This document shows, piece after piece, positions 10,307 through 23,870 of a stretch of 64,000 nucleotides of DNA. This DNA comes from Candidatus Aegiribacteria sp. MLS_C. Lineage in GTDB: Bacteria; Fermentibacterota; Fermentibacteria; Fermentibacterales; JCC-6. How positions within the stretch are numbered: the first letter of the stretch is position 1; each line of letters starts with the position of its first letter. A program made the position numbers and the translations under genes. Under the pieces are notes generated by a model. The model had not been told where the DNA came from. It worked only from the letters and a program-made list of their open reading frames with translations, and ran no database searches. The DNA lies in assembly GCA_002030045.1 (NCBI GenBank), contig LQBI01000013.1, positions 1 to 64,000 on the forward strand, in the 5' to 3' direction.

Positions 10307-13300
10307 CTAGAAGTTGATGGTCACCCAGATGTTCATGCCCACATCCCGCTGGTCGTACTGGGAGTTCACCCGGTCGGTCTTCCAGCCGTATATGCCGGTG
10401 AGACCTGCGGTGACGGTGCCGAAATCGTAGTTCAGGGCAGGTTCGATGCGCCATTCCTCCCTGTCTGACTGCAGCTGCTGGCCCACGGTGCTTCCAAACA
10501 GCTCGCTGACCGTGCGGGTCCTTGTGATGCTGAGACTGGTGGTGAGGTCGCTCTGGAAACTCACCCTCAGCCTGTCCAGGAGCGGAAGGGGTATTGCTAT
10601 TCCGCCGGGGGCGCTGAAGGCGTACTGTATCTTGAACTGGAAGCTGTTGCTGCGGTTCTCGGTCCTGGCCTGGGTGCCGGTGAAGCTCTGCATCCCGGTC
10701 TTGCTGAGGTTGTCGCTGATGGTTATCTGAACGTCGTTGTTCAGGGTCATGTTGAAGTTGAAGAGCGGGTTCCAGCTGGTCTTCCTGGTCTCGGTGGTGG
10801 CCGTGTAGACCTCGTCCTCGAACCTTCCGCTCTCGGTGGTCTCGAAGCTGTAGCCTGTACTGACGGTCCCCGCTCGCAGTATCTCGCTGAGGCCCGCCAG
10901 CCTGTTGAGCCCGGACCATGACAGGGACACCGACGGCCAGGTCCTGCTCTTCGTGCTGTTCCAGAAACTCGAGTAGAGGTTCCGGTTCTCGGAGGACCTG
11001 TACTCCAGTCTCACGGACATGGTGGATACAGGCCTGAAACCTCCTGAGACCTGGAAGTTCCATCCCTTGCTCCTTCCCCAGGGCTCGATCTCGTCGAGAG
11101 TGGGATCGAGTCCGAACCTGTAGCGCCAGTCGGGAAGGAAGGCCATGTCCCTGTACTCGCTGCCCTCGGTCTCGGTGTAGGAGATGTTGGGGTCGTTGAT
11201 CATGTTGGCCCCGCGCTCCAGCTGGATCAGGAGCCACCTGGGGCTTCCCGGCTCCGCCCCCTCGTCCAGCCTCTCGTCCCTGAGCCTTGCAAGGCTCCTG
11301 ATGGTGTGCACGAGCCCTACCCTCAGGTTGAGCCTCCTGTTGATGGAGACCGAATACCTGGGAAGCCCGAGGGAATCCGCTCCGGAACCTGTATGGGGCG
11401 CCAGCCTGGACTGGCTGTAGTGTGCGTCGAAGGAGACCCTGGGTACCAGGTAGTCGAAGAGGTTCACCTCCTGCGAAGCGCTGACGGTCTGGTTCCGGGA
11501 TATCTCGCGTCCTACGTTCACCCCCATGTCTCCCTCCCAGGGGTAAAGGAGGTCTCTTACCAGGCCAAGAGAACCGCTGGCGGTGAGCCCCTTCCAGGGG
11601 TTGAAGGCTATGGAACCGCTGGGGGCAAAGGTCCTGAGCACCGTGGCCCTGGTCTGCACGGTGTCTTCTCCCGCCACGCTCCACCTGGTGTCCCAGCTGT
11701 TCCGCCTGCCAAGCGACCATGAGAGGCTGGTGGGCCTGAGTCTGAGGTACTCTACTACCGGAAGCCTCAGCAGCCTCATCTGGCCCAGGTTGAGACTGTA
11801 GGAGAGGTTGCCGTCGGCGGTGCTGGTCGTGTCCCTGTAGACGGGGCTCCTGCCGTAGTTCCTCGAGTAGGTGTGGGTGAACCTGAACGGGTCCACGAAG
11901 TACCTGGCCGGCCAGGCGTCGGCGGCGCTGTTCTTCCTGAGCTGGAACCCGGTGCTCCATCCCATGGACTGGGTCCTCTGCTCCCAGGACTCATCCTCGT
12001 CCAGCCTGTAGTCCGATCCCGACTGGAAGACCGGTTTGGAGATGTTCAGGTTCCAGGCGTAGTTGGCGGGGGCGTAGAGACCCCATAGGGGAGGAGTGAA
12101 CCTGTTCAGGTACATTGTGGCCCCGGTGCTGTACTTGATGGAGGTGTAGCCCTGGCCCGTCCTGCTGCCGAGACCGTGGAAGTCAGAGTCTATCTCCCTG
12201 TAGTCTCCGCTTATGTCCAGCAGGTCTGCCACCTCCAGATCGGCGGAGACCCTGTGGGCGGTACCCTGGTTCCCCCGGGGCAGATGCAGAGTGATGTCGT
12301 TCACCCAGACCGTGGTGGTAAGGGGAATAACGGTGCCGTTCCTGAGTCCGAGGCTCATCTGCATCACCGCCGCCAAGTTGGGGCTCCCCCTCACCGCCAG
12401 GTCACCCTGCCTGATGTATTCCAGCTCCAGTTCGTCCTTCTGCGCCTTGAGGGAGACCAGGTCCTCCAGGTCCACCTTGACCTCCTGCCAGCCCTGCAGC
12501 AGGTCTGCGGATATCTCGTAGTAGTTGAGGCTGTCGGAACCCAGGCGGTACACCAGTTCGCCCTCGGCGTCCGCGTCCCCATGGACCAGGAACCTTATCT
12601 GCCTGTAACCTGTGTAATCCTCCCCCGTGTAGTAGCTCTGAGTGGCCAGGCCTATGTGGCCTCCGCCGATGCTCTCCGCCCGCAGGGATACGGACTGTTC
12701 CAGGCGCGGGTCGCCGTATTCGTCCTCCCCCGGATCGACCCCCGGCGGGGGGTCGTTTATGTACTCGGGGTTGTTCCTGTTGTCCACCGTGGAGACGTAG
12801 AACTGCTCGGAAGGGAGCACCGGCGGTCCCGGCGGCTCGACGAGCTGGACCCCTCTCTCCTCCCACCTGTTGCCCACAACTTCCAGGTCGTATATCTCAA
12901 CCGTGTCCGCCTGTGTGAAACCCGTCATCCATATCCTGGCGAAGCTCACCTTCTCCCAGGTTGGCGTTCCCTGAATGAACGCCGGCACGTCCACCAGGCT
13001 TGTGTCGTCCAGGGGGACTTCTATCAGCATCCAGCCGTGCTCGTTTGGACCGGTGACTATGTAGTCGGGGTCGTCTATGGGTATCCTTATCCTGAAGAAG
13101 GAGTTGGACCTGTCCAGGACCCCGTTCCGGTTGAGGTCCTCGGTGTCCAGGCGGTTGTTGTCCTGGGTTCCGTTGATGCTGTCGTACCTCACCGGAAGAG
13201 GGGCGTTCTCCTCGTACTCGTAGTTGTCCCTGTTGGGGTCCCCTCCCTCGGGCGGGTTCTCCTCGTCGTCGAAGAGCCTGTCGTAGCCCGTGTCCTCGTT

Positions 13301-15919
13301 CAGCTGGGCGCTCTTCTGCAGCTCGCCGTCGTTGTTGGTGTCCTCCGTGTCCAGAAGGCCGTTGGCCCTGCGGACCAGCTGTCCCGCCACCCTCTCCAGC
13401 CAGTAGGAATCCTCGTCCATCCGCTCGCCAAGGTCGAGGTAGACGTCCCCCGACTGGGCCGCTCCCGTGGCCCTCACGTAGAGCCGGATATGGGTCCTGT
13501 CGGTGAAGTCCAGCCCGTACTTGTCCATGCACCTCATCACACCGCCCCAGGAAAGGCTGCCTCCGATGCTGTCCGGTTCGAAGAAGAGGGTCAGGCTCTG
13601 ACTTACCCAGTCGTTGGATTCCTGCTCCGTGGCGTTGGGTATTATCTGACCCAGCTGCCACTTCCTGTACGGATTGAACCACTGGACCCTTCCGACCTCG
13701 GTTCCCGCCGGCGCCACAGGGTCAGGCAGGCTGGAGAAGTGCCAGGAACGGAAATCCTGCCCAAGCGGGAAGGTGGTCTCGGTGCCTTCCATGTCGTCTA
13801 TATAGGCCCTGCCCTCGGTGTTGGGGTTGGGAAAGCTCATGGCTATCTCGCCTGATATCGACGCTCTGCTCTCGGACTCGGTGGTGATGCCGGGTATCAG
13901 GTTGGCGAAGTCGGTCAGGAACTCGGGCTTCGCTTCCAGGTGGGCGTCCAGGTCGGCCACGAAGGTCCTGGTGTTCTCCTCCCCCACCCTGGGTCTGTCT
14001 CCCGGAATGCTGGCGCTCTCGAACATCGCTGTGGCCCCCACCCATGAGCCGGAGCCGATGCTGTAGACTGCCCTGGTGCCCACAAGGGTCTTTTTCTGCG
14101 CCGCGAAGAGCGGCAGGTACTCGAAGGTGACCCTGAGGGTGTTGCTGGGGTTCTGCGCCGCCTCGGCGGCCTCGCCAATGAGGGTCAGCAGGCCTATCTC
14201 ATAGATTATCGAGTAGTCCTGGTCCCTGACCAGCGTTGTGGTCTGGCCGGCAACGGTCAGCGTCACCTTCTCGCTGCCGGGTATTATTCCCATCCTGCCC
14301 AGTGAATAGGTGGTGGAGGCTGCGCGGTAGCTCACCGCCATGAAGTACCTGCTGTCCACGGGCTGCGGGTTGTTCTCGTTGTAGACCAGCGGGTTGGTGA
14401 CGTCCAGGACCGGATCGGTGAACGGCCTGGCCTGGGGGAAGACCAGGAAGCCGTTGTCCCAGTCCACCGCTTCCTCCTCGTCGGAGAGGTTCCCGTCGCC
14501 GTTGGTGTCAAGGCCAAGCAGCTCGATGAAGGGAATGCCCTCCTGCGTGGGTATCGGATCCTCGCCGGAGCGCTCGAGGTATATGTCGCAGTTGAAGCTC
14601 TCCTGTACTATATTGTTGGCTCCAAGGAAGTAACGGTTACGAAGCTCGTAGTACCATGTGGAGTAGTCCGGTAGGGGGTTGCTCTCCTTTATGAGCTTCA
14701 GTTCCCAGTCTCCCCCCCCCGGGGGTATGGACCCTATGGTGTCCCCCTGTACGGTAACCGCCCAGACGGCCAGCCGGTAGTTGTCATTGATCGGGCTGGT
14801 GAACCTGATGATCCTCGAGGAGTCCTCAAGGACGTAGTCCAGGTCCTGGCCCGGCTGCAGCTCGTCCCACCAGCCGTCGCCGGTCTCCCCGGTGCCTTCT
14901 ACGAACCACGCCGCCTCCACGGCTCCGGTCTCCTGGTTGTTGGTGCCGTCCAGGTCGTCCTGGAAGAGCCTGATCGAAGCGATCCGGGGCTGGACCACCG
15001 TGTCGGGGAAGAGACCGAAGAAGTAGTTGTCGGCGGGGCGGATGTCCAGGATGGTGTCCTCCACCATGGTGGCCTGTCCCACGAACTCCGCCGACTCGCT
15101 GGAGCCTGACTCACGGCTTGCGATGGTGGTTATCTCCACGGGACCCACCTGGGCCAGTAACTTGGCGCCGAAGAGGCCCTGGCTGGGAATGCTGTAGGAG
15201 ACGAACTCCGGTCCGGTGATGGAGAGGCTGACGTCCCCCATTTCGATGCTCTGGATTATCTCGTCGTCGTAACCCTCGTAGCGGAGGCTCAGAGTGCTCT
15301 GCGGCCCGATGCTGCGTTCGCTGTCGTGGTCAACGTTCACGTGGATCTTCTCGCCTATGGTCCCCTCCAGCTGTATCCTCAGCTCCTGCTCCATCTTCAG
15401 GTCGGGGAACATGGACTGGCTCTCCCCGGGGGCCTGCACCGCGTTGGGCCTGTAATGTGTTATACCCGATAGTGTTATCTTCTGGTGACCGCTGATGTCG
15501 AGCTGCCCTCCCTCGCCGATGGCGCCGGCCAGTATCGGAGGCATGTCCAGGGGCAGGTATATGGTGGGAACCAGGGAGGTCCTGTCCCTGGCGGTTCTCA
15601 GGCAGTTGCTGCGGTTCATGGTGAGCCACCTGTCGCTCAGGCTCCATTCGATGGAACGGGGGTACAGGAGTGAAACACCGGCGGCTCTCATCGTGGAGAC
15701 CGGGAACTCGCCCCTGAAGAGCCTCCAGCCCAGGATACCGCTGCCCGGGGTCTCCACCAGCCTCCAGGTGACGGGGGAAGACACCAGGAGTTCCTCGGTG
15801 TACTCCTCAGCCCACGGATACCAGGGCACCAGCACAGGTGCGGACACACCGGCAGCCTGTATGACAGGAGCGGCGGACAGGAACAGAAGGAGCTTCGCTG
15901 AAAGGCCGAGAATTCTCAT
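10307..15919 (-). CDS. sprA: SprA-family giant outer-membrane protein (T9SS translocon type)
   Basis: The product has 1870 residues with an N-terminal signal peptide (LLLFLSAAPVIQAAG) and ends in an aromatic residue (NIWVTINF), as outer-membrane barrels do. Family hallmarks are GRAYIDDMEGTET near residue 705 and EYRDMAFLPDWRYRFGLDPT in the C-terminal third. Long stretches alternate residues as beta strands do. In Bacteroidetes, SprA is the very large barrel through which type IX secretion cargo passes. This copy is shorter than the roughly 2,400 residues usual there. It contains several Asp/Asn-rich calcium-loop-like segments (LDTNGDGNLSDEEE, EDTNNDGELQ, EDLNRNGVLDRSN). No other T9SS component is in the window. 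No strong ribosome site precedes the ATG. Confidence 0.87.
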   Translation of the reverse strand: MRILGLSAKLLLFLSAAPVIQAAGVSAPVLVPWYPWAEEYTEELLVSSPVTWRLVETPGSGILGWRLFRGEFPVSTMRAAGVSLLYPRSIEWSLSDRWLTMNRSNCLRTARDRTSLVPTIYLPLDMPPILAGAIGEGGQLDISGHQKITLSGITHYRPNAVQAPGESQSMFPDLKMEQELRIQLEGTIGEKIHVNVDHDSERSIGPQSTLSLRYEGYDDEIIQSIEMGDVSLSITGPEFVSYSIPSQGLFGAKLLAQVGPVEITTIASRESGSSESAEFVGQATMVEDTILDIRPADNYFFGLFPDTVVQPRIASIRLFQDDLDGTNNQETGAVEAAWFVEGTGETGDGWWDELQPGQDLDYVLEDSSRIIRFTSPINDNYRLAVWAVTVQGDTIGSIPPGGGDWELKLIKESNPLPDYSTWYYELRNRYFLGANNIVQESFNCDIYLERSGEDPIPTQEGIPFIELLGLDTNGDGNLSDEEEAVDWDNGFLVFPQARPFTDPVLDVTNPLVYNENNPQPVDSRYFMAVSYRAASTTYSLGRMGIIPGSEKVTLTVAGQTTTLVRDQDYSIIYEIGLLTLIGEAAEAAQNPSNTLRVTFEYLPLFAAQKKTLVGTRAVYSIGSGSWVGATAMFESASIPGDRPRVGEENTRTFVADLDAHLEAKPEFLTDFANLIPGITTESESRASISGEIAMSFPNPNTEGRAYIDDMEGTETTFPLGQDFRSWHFSSLPDPVAPAGTEVGRVQWFNPYRKWQLGQIIPNATEQESNDWVSQSLTLFFEPDSIGGSLSWGGVMRCMDKYGLDFTDRTHIRLYVRATGAAQSGDVYLDLGERMDEDSYWLERVAGQLVRRANGLLDTEDTNNDGELQKSAQLNEDTGYDRLFDDEENPPEGGDPNRDNYEYEENAPLPVRYDSINGTQDNNRLDTEDLNRNGVLDRSNSFFRIRIPIDDPDYIVTGPNEHGWMLIEVPLDDTSLVDVPAFIQGTPTWEKVSFARIWMTGFTQADTVEIYDLEVVGNRWEERGVQLVEPPGPPVLPSEQFYVSTVDNRNNPEYINDPPPGVDPGEDEYGDPRLEQSVSLRAESIGGGHIGLATQSYYTGEDYTGYRQIRFLVHGDADAEGELVYRLGSDSLNYYEISADLLQGWQEVKVDLEDLVSLKAQKDELELEYIRQGDLAVRGSPNLAAVMQMSLGLRNGTVIPLTTTVWVNDITLHLPRGNQGTAHRVSADLEVADLLDISGDYREIDSDFHGLGSRTGQGYTSIKYSTGATMYLNRFTPPLWGLYAPANYAWNLNISKPVFQSGSDYRLDEDESWEQRTQSMGWSTGFQLRKNSAADAWPARYFVDPFRFTHTYSRNYGRSPVYRDTTSTADGNLSYSLNLGQMRLLRLPVVEYLRLRPTSLSWSLGRRNSWDTRWSVAGEDTVQTRATVLRTFAPSGSIAFNPWKGLTASGSLGLVRDLLYPWEGDMGVNVGREISRNQTVSASQEVNLFDYLVPRVSFDAHYSQSRLAPHTGSGADSLGLPRYSVSINRRLNLRVGLVHTIRSLARLRDERLDEGAEPGSPRWLLIQLERGANMINDPNISYTETEGSEYRDMAFLPDWRYRFGLDPTLDEIEPWGRSKGWNFQVSGGFRPVSTMSVRLEYRSSENRNLYSSFWNSTKSRTWPSVSLSWSGLNRLAGLSEILRAGTVSTGYSFETTESGRFEDEVYTATTETRKTSWNPLFNFNMTLNNDVQITISDNLSKTGMQSFTGTQARTENRSNSFQFKIQYAFSAPGGIAIPLPLLDRLRVSFQSDLTTSLSITRTRTVSELFGSTVGQQLQSDREEWRIEPALNYDFGTVTAGLTGIYGWKTDRVNSQYDQRDVGMNIWVTINF

Positions 15920-15986
15920 ATACGGGTTCTAGTCCGCCCAATCGCCGCGGTTCCCGACTGATGTGGAACGCCGGCTGTGTTCGGGG

Positions 15987-16030
15987 TATAATAAACGGGT
16001 CGCATGAACCCGGCGAGAGCCGAATATAAT
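15987..16030 (+). promoter_or_regulatory. Two TATAAT -10-like boxes upstream of lptF
   Basis: Perfect TATAAT hexamers occur at 15987-15992 and 16025-16030 in the sprA/lptF divergent gap. The second ends nine nucleotides before the chosen lptF ATG at 16040, which would give a nearly leaderless mRNA. No good -35 is visible for either. Confidence 0.35.
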
Positions 16031-16039
16031 TGGACTGTC

Positions 16040-17419
16040 ATGAAAAAACTTCAGGTCTACACCATAAAGGAGTTCTTCCCCCCCTTCCTGCTATCGGCGG
16101 GGATATTCACCTTCGTCATGCTCCTGGACAAGCTGCTGGACCTCCTGGACATGATAGTCAGCAAGGGCGTCCCGGTGCGCACGGTTGTGGAGGTATTCCT
16201 TCTGCTGCTGCCCTCCATGGTCGCCGTTGTGGTGCCCATGGGGGTCCTTGCCGGTGTTCTGATGGCGGTGGGCAGGATGGAGTCCGACCTGGAGGTCACC
16301 GCGATGAAGGCTTCCGGAATAAGCATCTTCATGATGGTAAAGCCTCTCATGGCGGCGGCCCTGTTACTGGCGGGGACGATGGTCCTGTTCAACAACTACG
16401 TGCTTCCCGACGCCAACCACATGGCCAAGAACCTCCTGCTGGACATCGGTTCGATGCACCCCGCCGCAAGGATAATACCCGGCATGTTCGTCGAGGACAT
16501 CGAGAACTACAGGATAATAGTGGAGGATAAGGACGACATAACCGGGGAACTCTACAACGTCGTCATACACGAGAGGGTGCCCGGCACACCTGGAAGGACG
16601 ATCACCGCCCGCAGGGGAAGGATGGAACCGATGTCGGCCAACAGGTTCCGCCTGGTGCTCATGGAAGGCCAGATGCACGAACTCTCCGCCGCAGGGGAGT
16701 ACAACAAGCTGGATTTCGAAACCTACACGGTGGAGATAATCAGGTCGGAGGAGCTGGTCAGGCAGGACAGGGAGAGCCGGGGCGACCGTGAACTCTCCGC
16801 CGGCCAGATGAGAGCGCTGGTGGATTCCCTGGAGAGCCAGGCCCGGGCCCTGGAGGATTCACTCCAACGCCTCGGCAGCCGGCCTCTGCTGGCCATTGCC
16901 GGTGATACTGCAGCCGCGGCCGGGCTGGACAGGTTCCCTCCCCCGGACAGTGTAGATGCAAGGACCTGGTTCAACATGTCCAGGAACTTCCTTGCGCAGC
17001 TGTCGGGCAACCTCGGCATACTGGCGGACAGGAAGGCCTCGCTCCTCAGGAGCATAAGCAGGTACAGTGTCGAGATACACAAGAAATACTCCATTCCATT
17101 CGCCTGCATAGTCTTCGTGCTGCTCGGCGTCCCCCTCGGCCTCTCCACCAGGAAGGGCAGCGCCGGAATAGCTCTGGGGGTCAGCCTCCTTGTGATACTT
17201 GTCTACTACCTTTTCCTGATCGCGGGGGAGCAGCTGGCCGACAGGAGAATGATGCCCCCCTTTTTCTCGATGTGGCTTCCGAACATCGTCCTCGGCGCCT
17301 TCGGTGTCGTGCTCACACTGAGGAGCCTGCACGAAGGGAATCCACTGCCCCTGGGCAGGGTCGCCGGGGTCCTCAGGTCCTTCGGCGACAGGCTGAGGGG
17401 CAGGACCGGCGGGGAATGA
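16040..17419 (+). CDS. lptF: LptF/LptG-family permease (YjgP/YjgQ), first copy
   Basis: The product has about 459 residues from ATG 16040 (MKKLQVYTIKEFFPPFLLS), the typical family N-terminus. An in-frame ATG at 16004 would add 12 atypical residues. There are three N-terminal membrane helices, then a periplasmic beta-jellyroll region (about 130-320), then three C-terminal helices (FACIVFVLLGVPLGLS; LVILVYYLFLIAGEQLA; NIVLGAFGVVLTLRS). LptF and LptG form the inner-membrane permease that, with LptB, extracts LPS for transport to the outer membrane. It overlaps the next permease gene by ATGA, so the pair is co-translated. Which of the two is LptF and which LptG cannot be decided here. Confidence 0.85.
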   Translation: MKKLQVYTIKEFFPPFLLSAGIFTFVMLLDKLLDLLDMIVSKGVPVRTVVEVFLLLLPSMVAVVVPMGVLAGVLMAVGRMESDLEVTAMKASGISIFMMVKPLMAAALLLAGTMVLFNNYVLPDANHMAKNLLLDIGSMHPAARIIPGMFVEDIENYRIIVEDKDDITGELYNVVIHERVPGTPGRTITARRGRMEPMSANRFRLVLMEGQMHELSAAGEYNKLDFETYTVEIIRSEELVRQDRESRGDRELSAGQMRALVDSLESQARALEDSLQRLGSRPLLAIAGDTAAAAGLDRFPPPDSVDARTWFNMSRNFLAQLSGNLGILADRKASLLRSISRYSVEIHKKYSIPFACIVFVLLGVPLGLSTRKGSAGIALGVSLLVILVYYLFLIAGEQLADRRMMPPFFSMWLPNIVLGAFGVVLTLRSLHEGNPLPLGRVAGVLRSFGDRLRGRTGGE

Positions 17420-18507
17420 TGATAAGGAAACTCGACCTCTACCTGGCAGCACAATTCATGAAGATGATAGTGGTGGCCGTCACATCCTTCGTGGTGATAT
17501 TCGTCAGCGTGGACGCATTCGATCATTTCACGCGATGGGTTGACAGGGACGTATCCGCCGGCACCTTCCTCAGGTACTACTTCTACGGCCTTCCCTACAT
17601 AATAGTGCTGGTGCTGCCGGTAGCGGTGCTTCTGAGTTCACTGTTCCTGGTAAGCTCCCTCTCCAGGAGGAACGAACTGGTGGCGATGAGGGCCGCCGGA
17701 ATCAGCATTCCCAGGGTCTTCCTCCCGCTGCTCATCGTGGGCGGTCTCACCTCGGTATTCGAGTTGGGCGTTGGCGACTTCGTGGTTTCCAATGCCACCT
17801 ATCTGCAGACCCAGGTCAGGAGGGTGGAAATAGACGGGCAGGAACCGATCAATTACGGCAGGAGGAGCAATTTCGCCCACCGCTCGCCTGACGGCGCCAT
17901 ATTGGACATAGGTTTCTTCAACGGGAAGACCTCCGTGATGACGGACCTTACCGTGGAATGGTTCGACGACAGCAGCAGGGTCACAAGGAGACTGGACCTC
18001 TCCAGGATGGAATGGCAGGATTCCCTCTGGACCGGGTTCGGGGCCGTCAACAGGGTTTTCGGGCCTTCCGGCGCCATAGCGTATTTTACGGCGGACACCC
18101 TTCTCCTGCCGGAGATAGGCGAGGCCCCGGAGGACTTCGGTTCCAGACAGAAGGCCCCTGAAGAGATGAACTTCCTGGAACTGGACCGGTACATCGACAG
18201 GGTCAACCGCGCCGGAGGCGACTCGAGAGGCCTCATGGTTGAGTTCTACCTGAAGTTCTTCTTCCCGCTCAGCAACCTGATAATGGTCCTGGTGGGCGCT
18301 CCTCTGGCGCTTCGCAACCCCCGCAGCGGTAAGGCCTCCAGCATCGGTCTGGCGATACTCCTGGCCTTCCTCTTCTTCTCGCTGCTCAGGTTCGGCCAGA
18401 CCCTGGGACACAAGGGAGCGCTTCCGCCGCTGCTGGCCGCGGGTCTCGCGGACATCGTCTTCATATTCCTGGGAACGGTGATGCTCGTCAGGTCCTCCAG
18501 GGGCTGA
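17416..18507 (+). CDS. lptG: LptF/LptG-family permease (YjgP/YjgQ), second copy
   Basis: The product has 363 residues from ATG 17416, which overlaps the preceding stop (ATGA). An immediately following second ATG at 17419 is equally possible. It starts MMIRKLDLYLAAQFMKM, has two to three N-terminal helices, a periplasmic central domain, and three C-terminal helices (NLIMVLVGAPLALRNPRSGK; AILLAFLFFSLLRFGQTLG; LADIVFIFLGTVMLV). The VGAPLALRN segment is a conserved LptG/LptF feature. It is probably the partner of the preceding gene in the LPS export permease. Confidence 0.85.
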   Translation: MMIRKLDLYLAAQFMKMIVVAVTSFVVIFVSVDAFDHFTRWVDRDVSAGTFLRYYFYGLPYIIVLVLPVAVLLSSLFLVSSLSRRNELVAMRAAGISIPRVFLPLLIVGGLTSVFELGVGDFVVSNATYLQTQVRRVEIDGQEPINYGRRSNFAHRSPDGAILDIGFFNGKTSVMTDLTVEWFDDSSRVTRRLDLSRMEWQDSLWTGFGAVNRVFGPSGAIAYFTADTLLLPEIGEAPEDFGSRQKAPEEMNFLELDRYIDRVNRAGGDSRGLMVEFYLKFFFPLSNLIMVLVGAPLALRNPRSGKASSIGLAILLAFLFFSLLRFGQTLGHKGALPPLLAAGLADIVFIFLGTVMLVRSSRG

Positions 18508-18531
18508 CCAGATCGGGACGAATCACCGCAC

Positions 18532-18561
18532 TTGATGAGGACCACCATCGGGAAGCATATT
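18532..18561 (+). promoter_or_regulatory. Weak candidate promoter for serC
   Basis: TTGATG (18532-18537) and CATATT (18556-18561) are separated by 18 nt in the 115-bp gap between lptG and serC. Both boxes match the sigma-70 consensus only partly. Confidence 0.25.
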
Positions 18562-18622
18562 CACAAGGTGTGCTCACTGGTCATTCACGGTCTATGAACG
18601 CGAACATGAACGGGGAGAAGAT

Positions 18623-19705
18623 ATGCCAGAGAGAGTGTACAACTTCTACGCCGGACCGGCCATCCTTCCGTACGAAGTGGTGAAGGAATCAGCAAAGGGT
18701 GCCGTGAACTTCAACGACCTCGGAATGTCCGTCATGGAGATATCCCACAGGTCAGCGGATTTCGACAGGGTTTTCTGCGATGCTCAGATGGACATGCTGC
18801 GTATCATGGGCCTCTCCGAGGACGAATACACGGTCCTCTTCCTGGGAGGCGGAGCCTCCACACAGTTCTGCATGGTCCCCTTCAACTTCCTGAAGGAGAG
18901 CATGACCGCCGACTACGTAGTCACCGGAGGATGGGCGAAGAAGGCGGTCAAAGAGGGCAAGTACTTCGGGAACGTCAATATAGCCGCAACCAGCGAGGAC
19001 CGGAACTTCTGCTACATCCCCGGGGATTACGACCTGACCCCCGGCGCCGCTTACGTTCACACCACGAGCAACAACACCCTGGTGGGAACACAGATGAGGG
19101 ATTTCCCCGAGACTGGGAATGTGCCCCATGTATGCGACATGTCCTCCGACTTCCTCTCCAGGAGGATGGACTACGGCAAGTTCTCGCTGATCTACGCCGG
19201 GGCTCAGAAGAACATAGGTCCCTCCGGAGTGACAGCTGTGGTGGTGAGGAAGTCCTGGGTCGACCAGGCCCGGGAGGACATACCCACGATGATGGCCTAC
19301 AGGACCCATCTGGACAAGAACTCCCTCTTCAACACTCCTCCCTGCTTCGCGGTCTACGTGGTCGGCCTGGTCCTGAAGTGGATACTCGAACAGGGCGGAC
19401 TCGAGGCCGTGGAGGCCGCCAACGAGAAGAAGGCGGCGCTGCTCTACGACTACATGGACGACAACTCCGACTTCTACATGGGTACGGCTGACAGGGACAG
19501 CAGATCGCTGATGAACGTCACCTTCAGGCTTCCCGACGAGGGGCTCGAGAAGAGCTTCATCGCGGAGAGCACAAAGAGGAACCTTATCGGCCTCAAGGGC
19601 CACAGGTCCGTTGGCGGCTGCCGCGCTTCCATCTACAACGCCATGCCCTACGAGGGTGTGGAGGCCCTGGTCCAGTTCATGAAGGATTTCAGGAAGAACG
19701 GCTGA
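18623..19705 (+). CDS. serC: Phosphoserine aminotransferase SerC
   Basis: The product has 360 residues, the standard family length. The start (MPERVYNFYAGPAILPYEV) matches the SerC signature NF.AGPA.LP. The PLP lysine is K196 in YAGAQKNIGPSG, and GGGASTQF (75-82) binds the cofactor phosphate. The C-terminus has GHRSVGGCRASIYNAM, the conserved substrate-binding segment. It converts 3-phosphohydroxypyruvate plus glutamate to phosphoserine in serine synthesis, and can also serve pyridoxal phosphate synthesis. The ribosome site GGGGAGAAG precedes the ATG. The SHMT-like gene at 45820 is the only other serine-related enzyme seen. Confidence 0.96.
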   Translation: MPERVYNFYAGPAILPYEVVKESAKGAVNFNDLGMSVMEISHRSADFDRVFCDAQMDMLRIMGLSEDEYTVLFLGGGASTQFCMVPFNFLKESMTADYVVTGGWAKKAVKEGKYFGNVNIAATSEDRNFCYIPGDYDLTPGAAYVHTTSNNTLVGTQMRDFPETGNVPHVCDMSSDFLSRRMDYGKFSLIYAGAQKNIGPSGVTAVVVRKSWVDQAREDIPTMMAYRTHLDKNSLFNTPPCFAVYVVGLVLKWILEQGGLEAVEAANEKKAALLYDYMDDNSDFYMGTADRDSRSLMNVTFRLPDEGLEKSFIAESTKRNLIGLKGHRSVGGCRASIYNAMPYEGVEALVQFMKDFRKNG

Positions 19706-19723
19706 ATTCCGAAGGAATTCAGC
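19701..19723. repeat. Perfect hairpin overlapping the serC stop codon
   Basis: GCTGAATTCC and GGAATTCAGC are perfect 10-bp arms around a GAA loop. The left arm contains the serC TGA. Confidence 0.7.
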
Positions 19724-19726
19724 TCA

Positions 19727-19745
19727 GGAGTTTCTGCGAAACTCC
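19727..19745. repeat. Second hairpin after serC
   Basis: GGAGTTTC and GAAACTCC pair perfectly over 8 bp with a TGC loop, three nucleotides after the previous hairpin. Confidence 0.65.
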
Positions 19746-19761
19746 AGATCGCCGGGACAAT

Positions 19762-19790
19762 GGGACGGAGGCGACCCCTCCGTCCCTTTT
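19762..19790 (+). terminator. Rho-independent terminator for serC
   Basis: GGGACGGAGG (19762-19771) pairs with CCTCCGTCCC (19777-19786) around a 5-nt loop, followed by TTTT. It lies between the convergent serC and ligA genes. The T-run makes it effective for plus-strand transcription. Confidence 0.8.
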
Positions 19791-19792
19791 GC

Positions 19793-23832
<4,040 letters not shown>

Positions 23833-23870
23833 CGTTTCCCTTCTTCGGCTGGAGCCGGGTCCGATTGACC

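Noticed and set aside
12176-13855. Plus-strand open frame inside sprA
   Set aside because: It is a shadow of the sprA reading frame; composition is low-complexity and the sprA motifs lie opposite.
16004-16039. Upstream ATG of the lptF frame as start
   Set aside because: The added 12 residues lack family similarity, and MKKLQVYTIKEFF is the typical LptF/G N-terminus; neither position has a good ribosome site, so this is a preference only.
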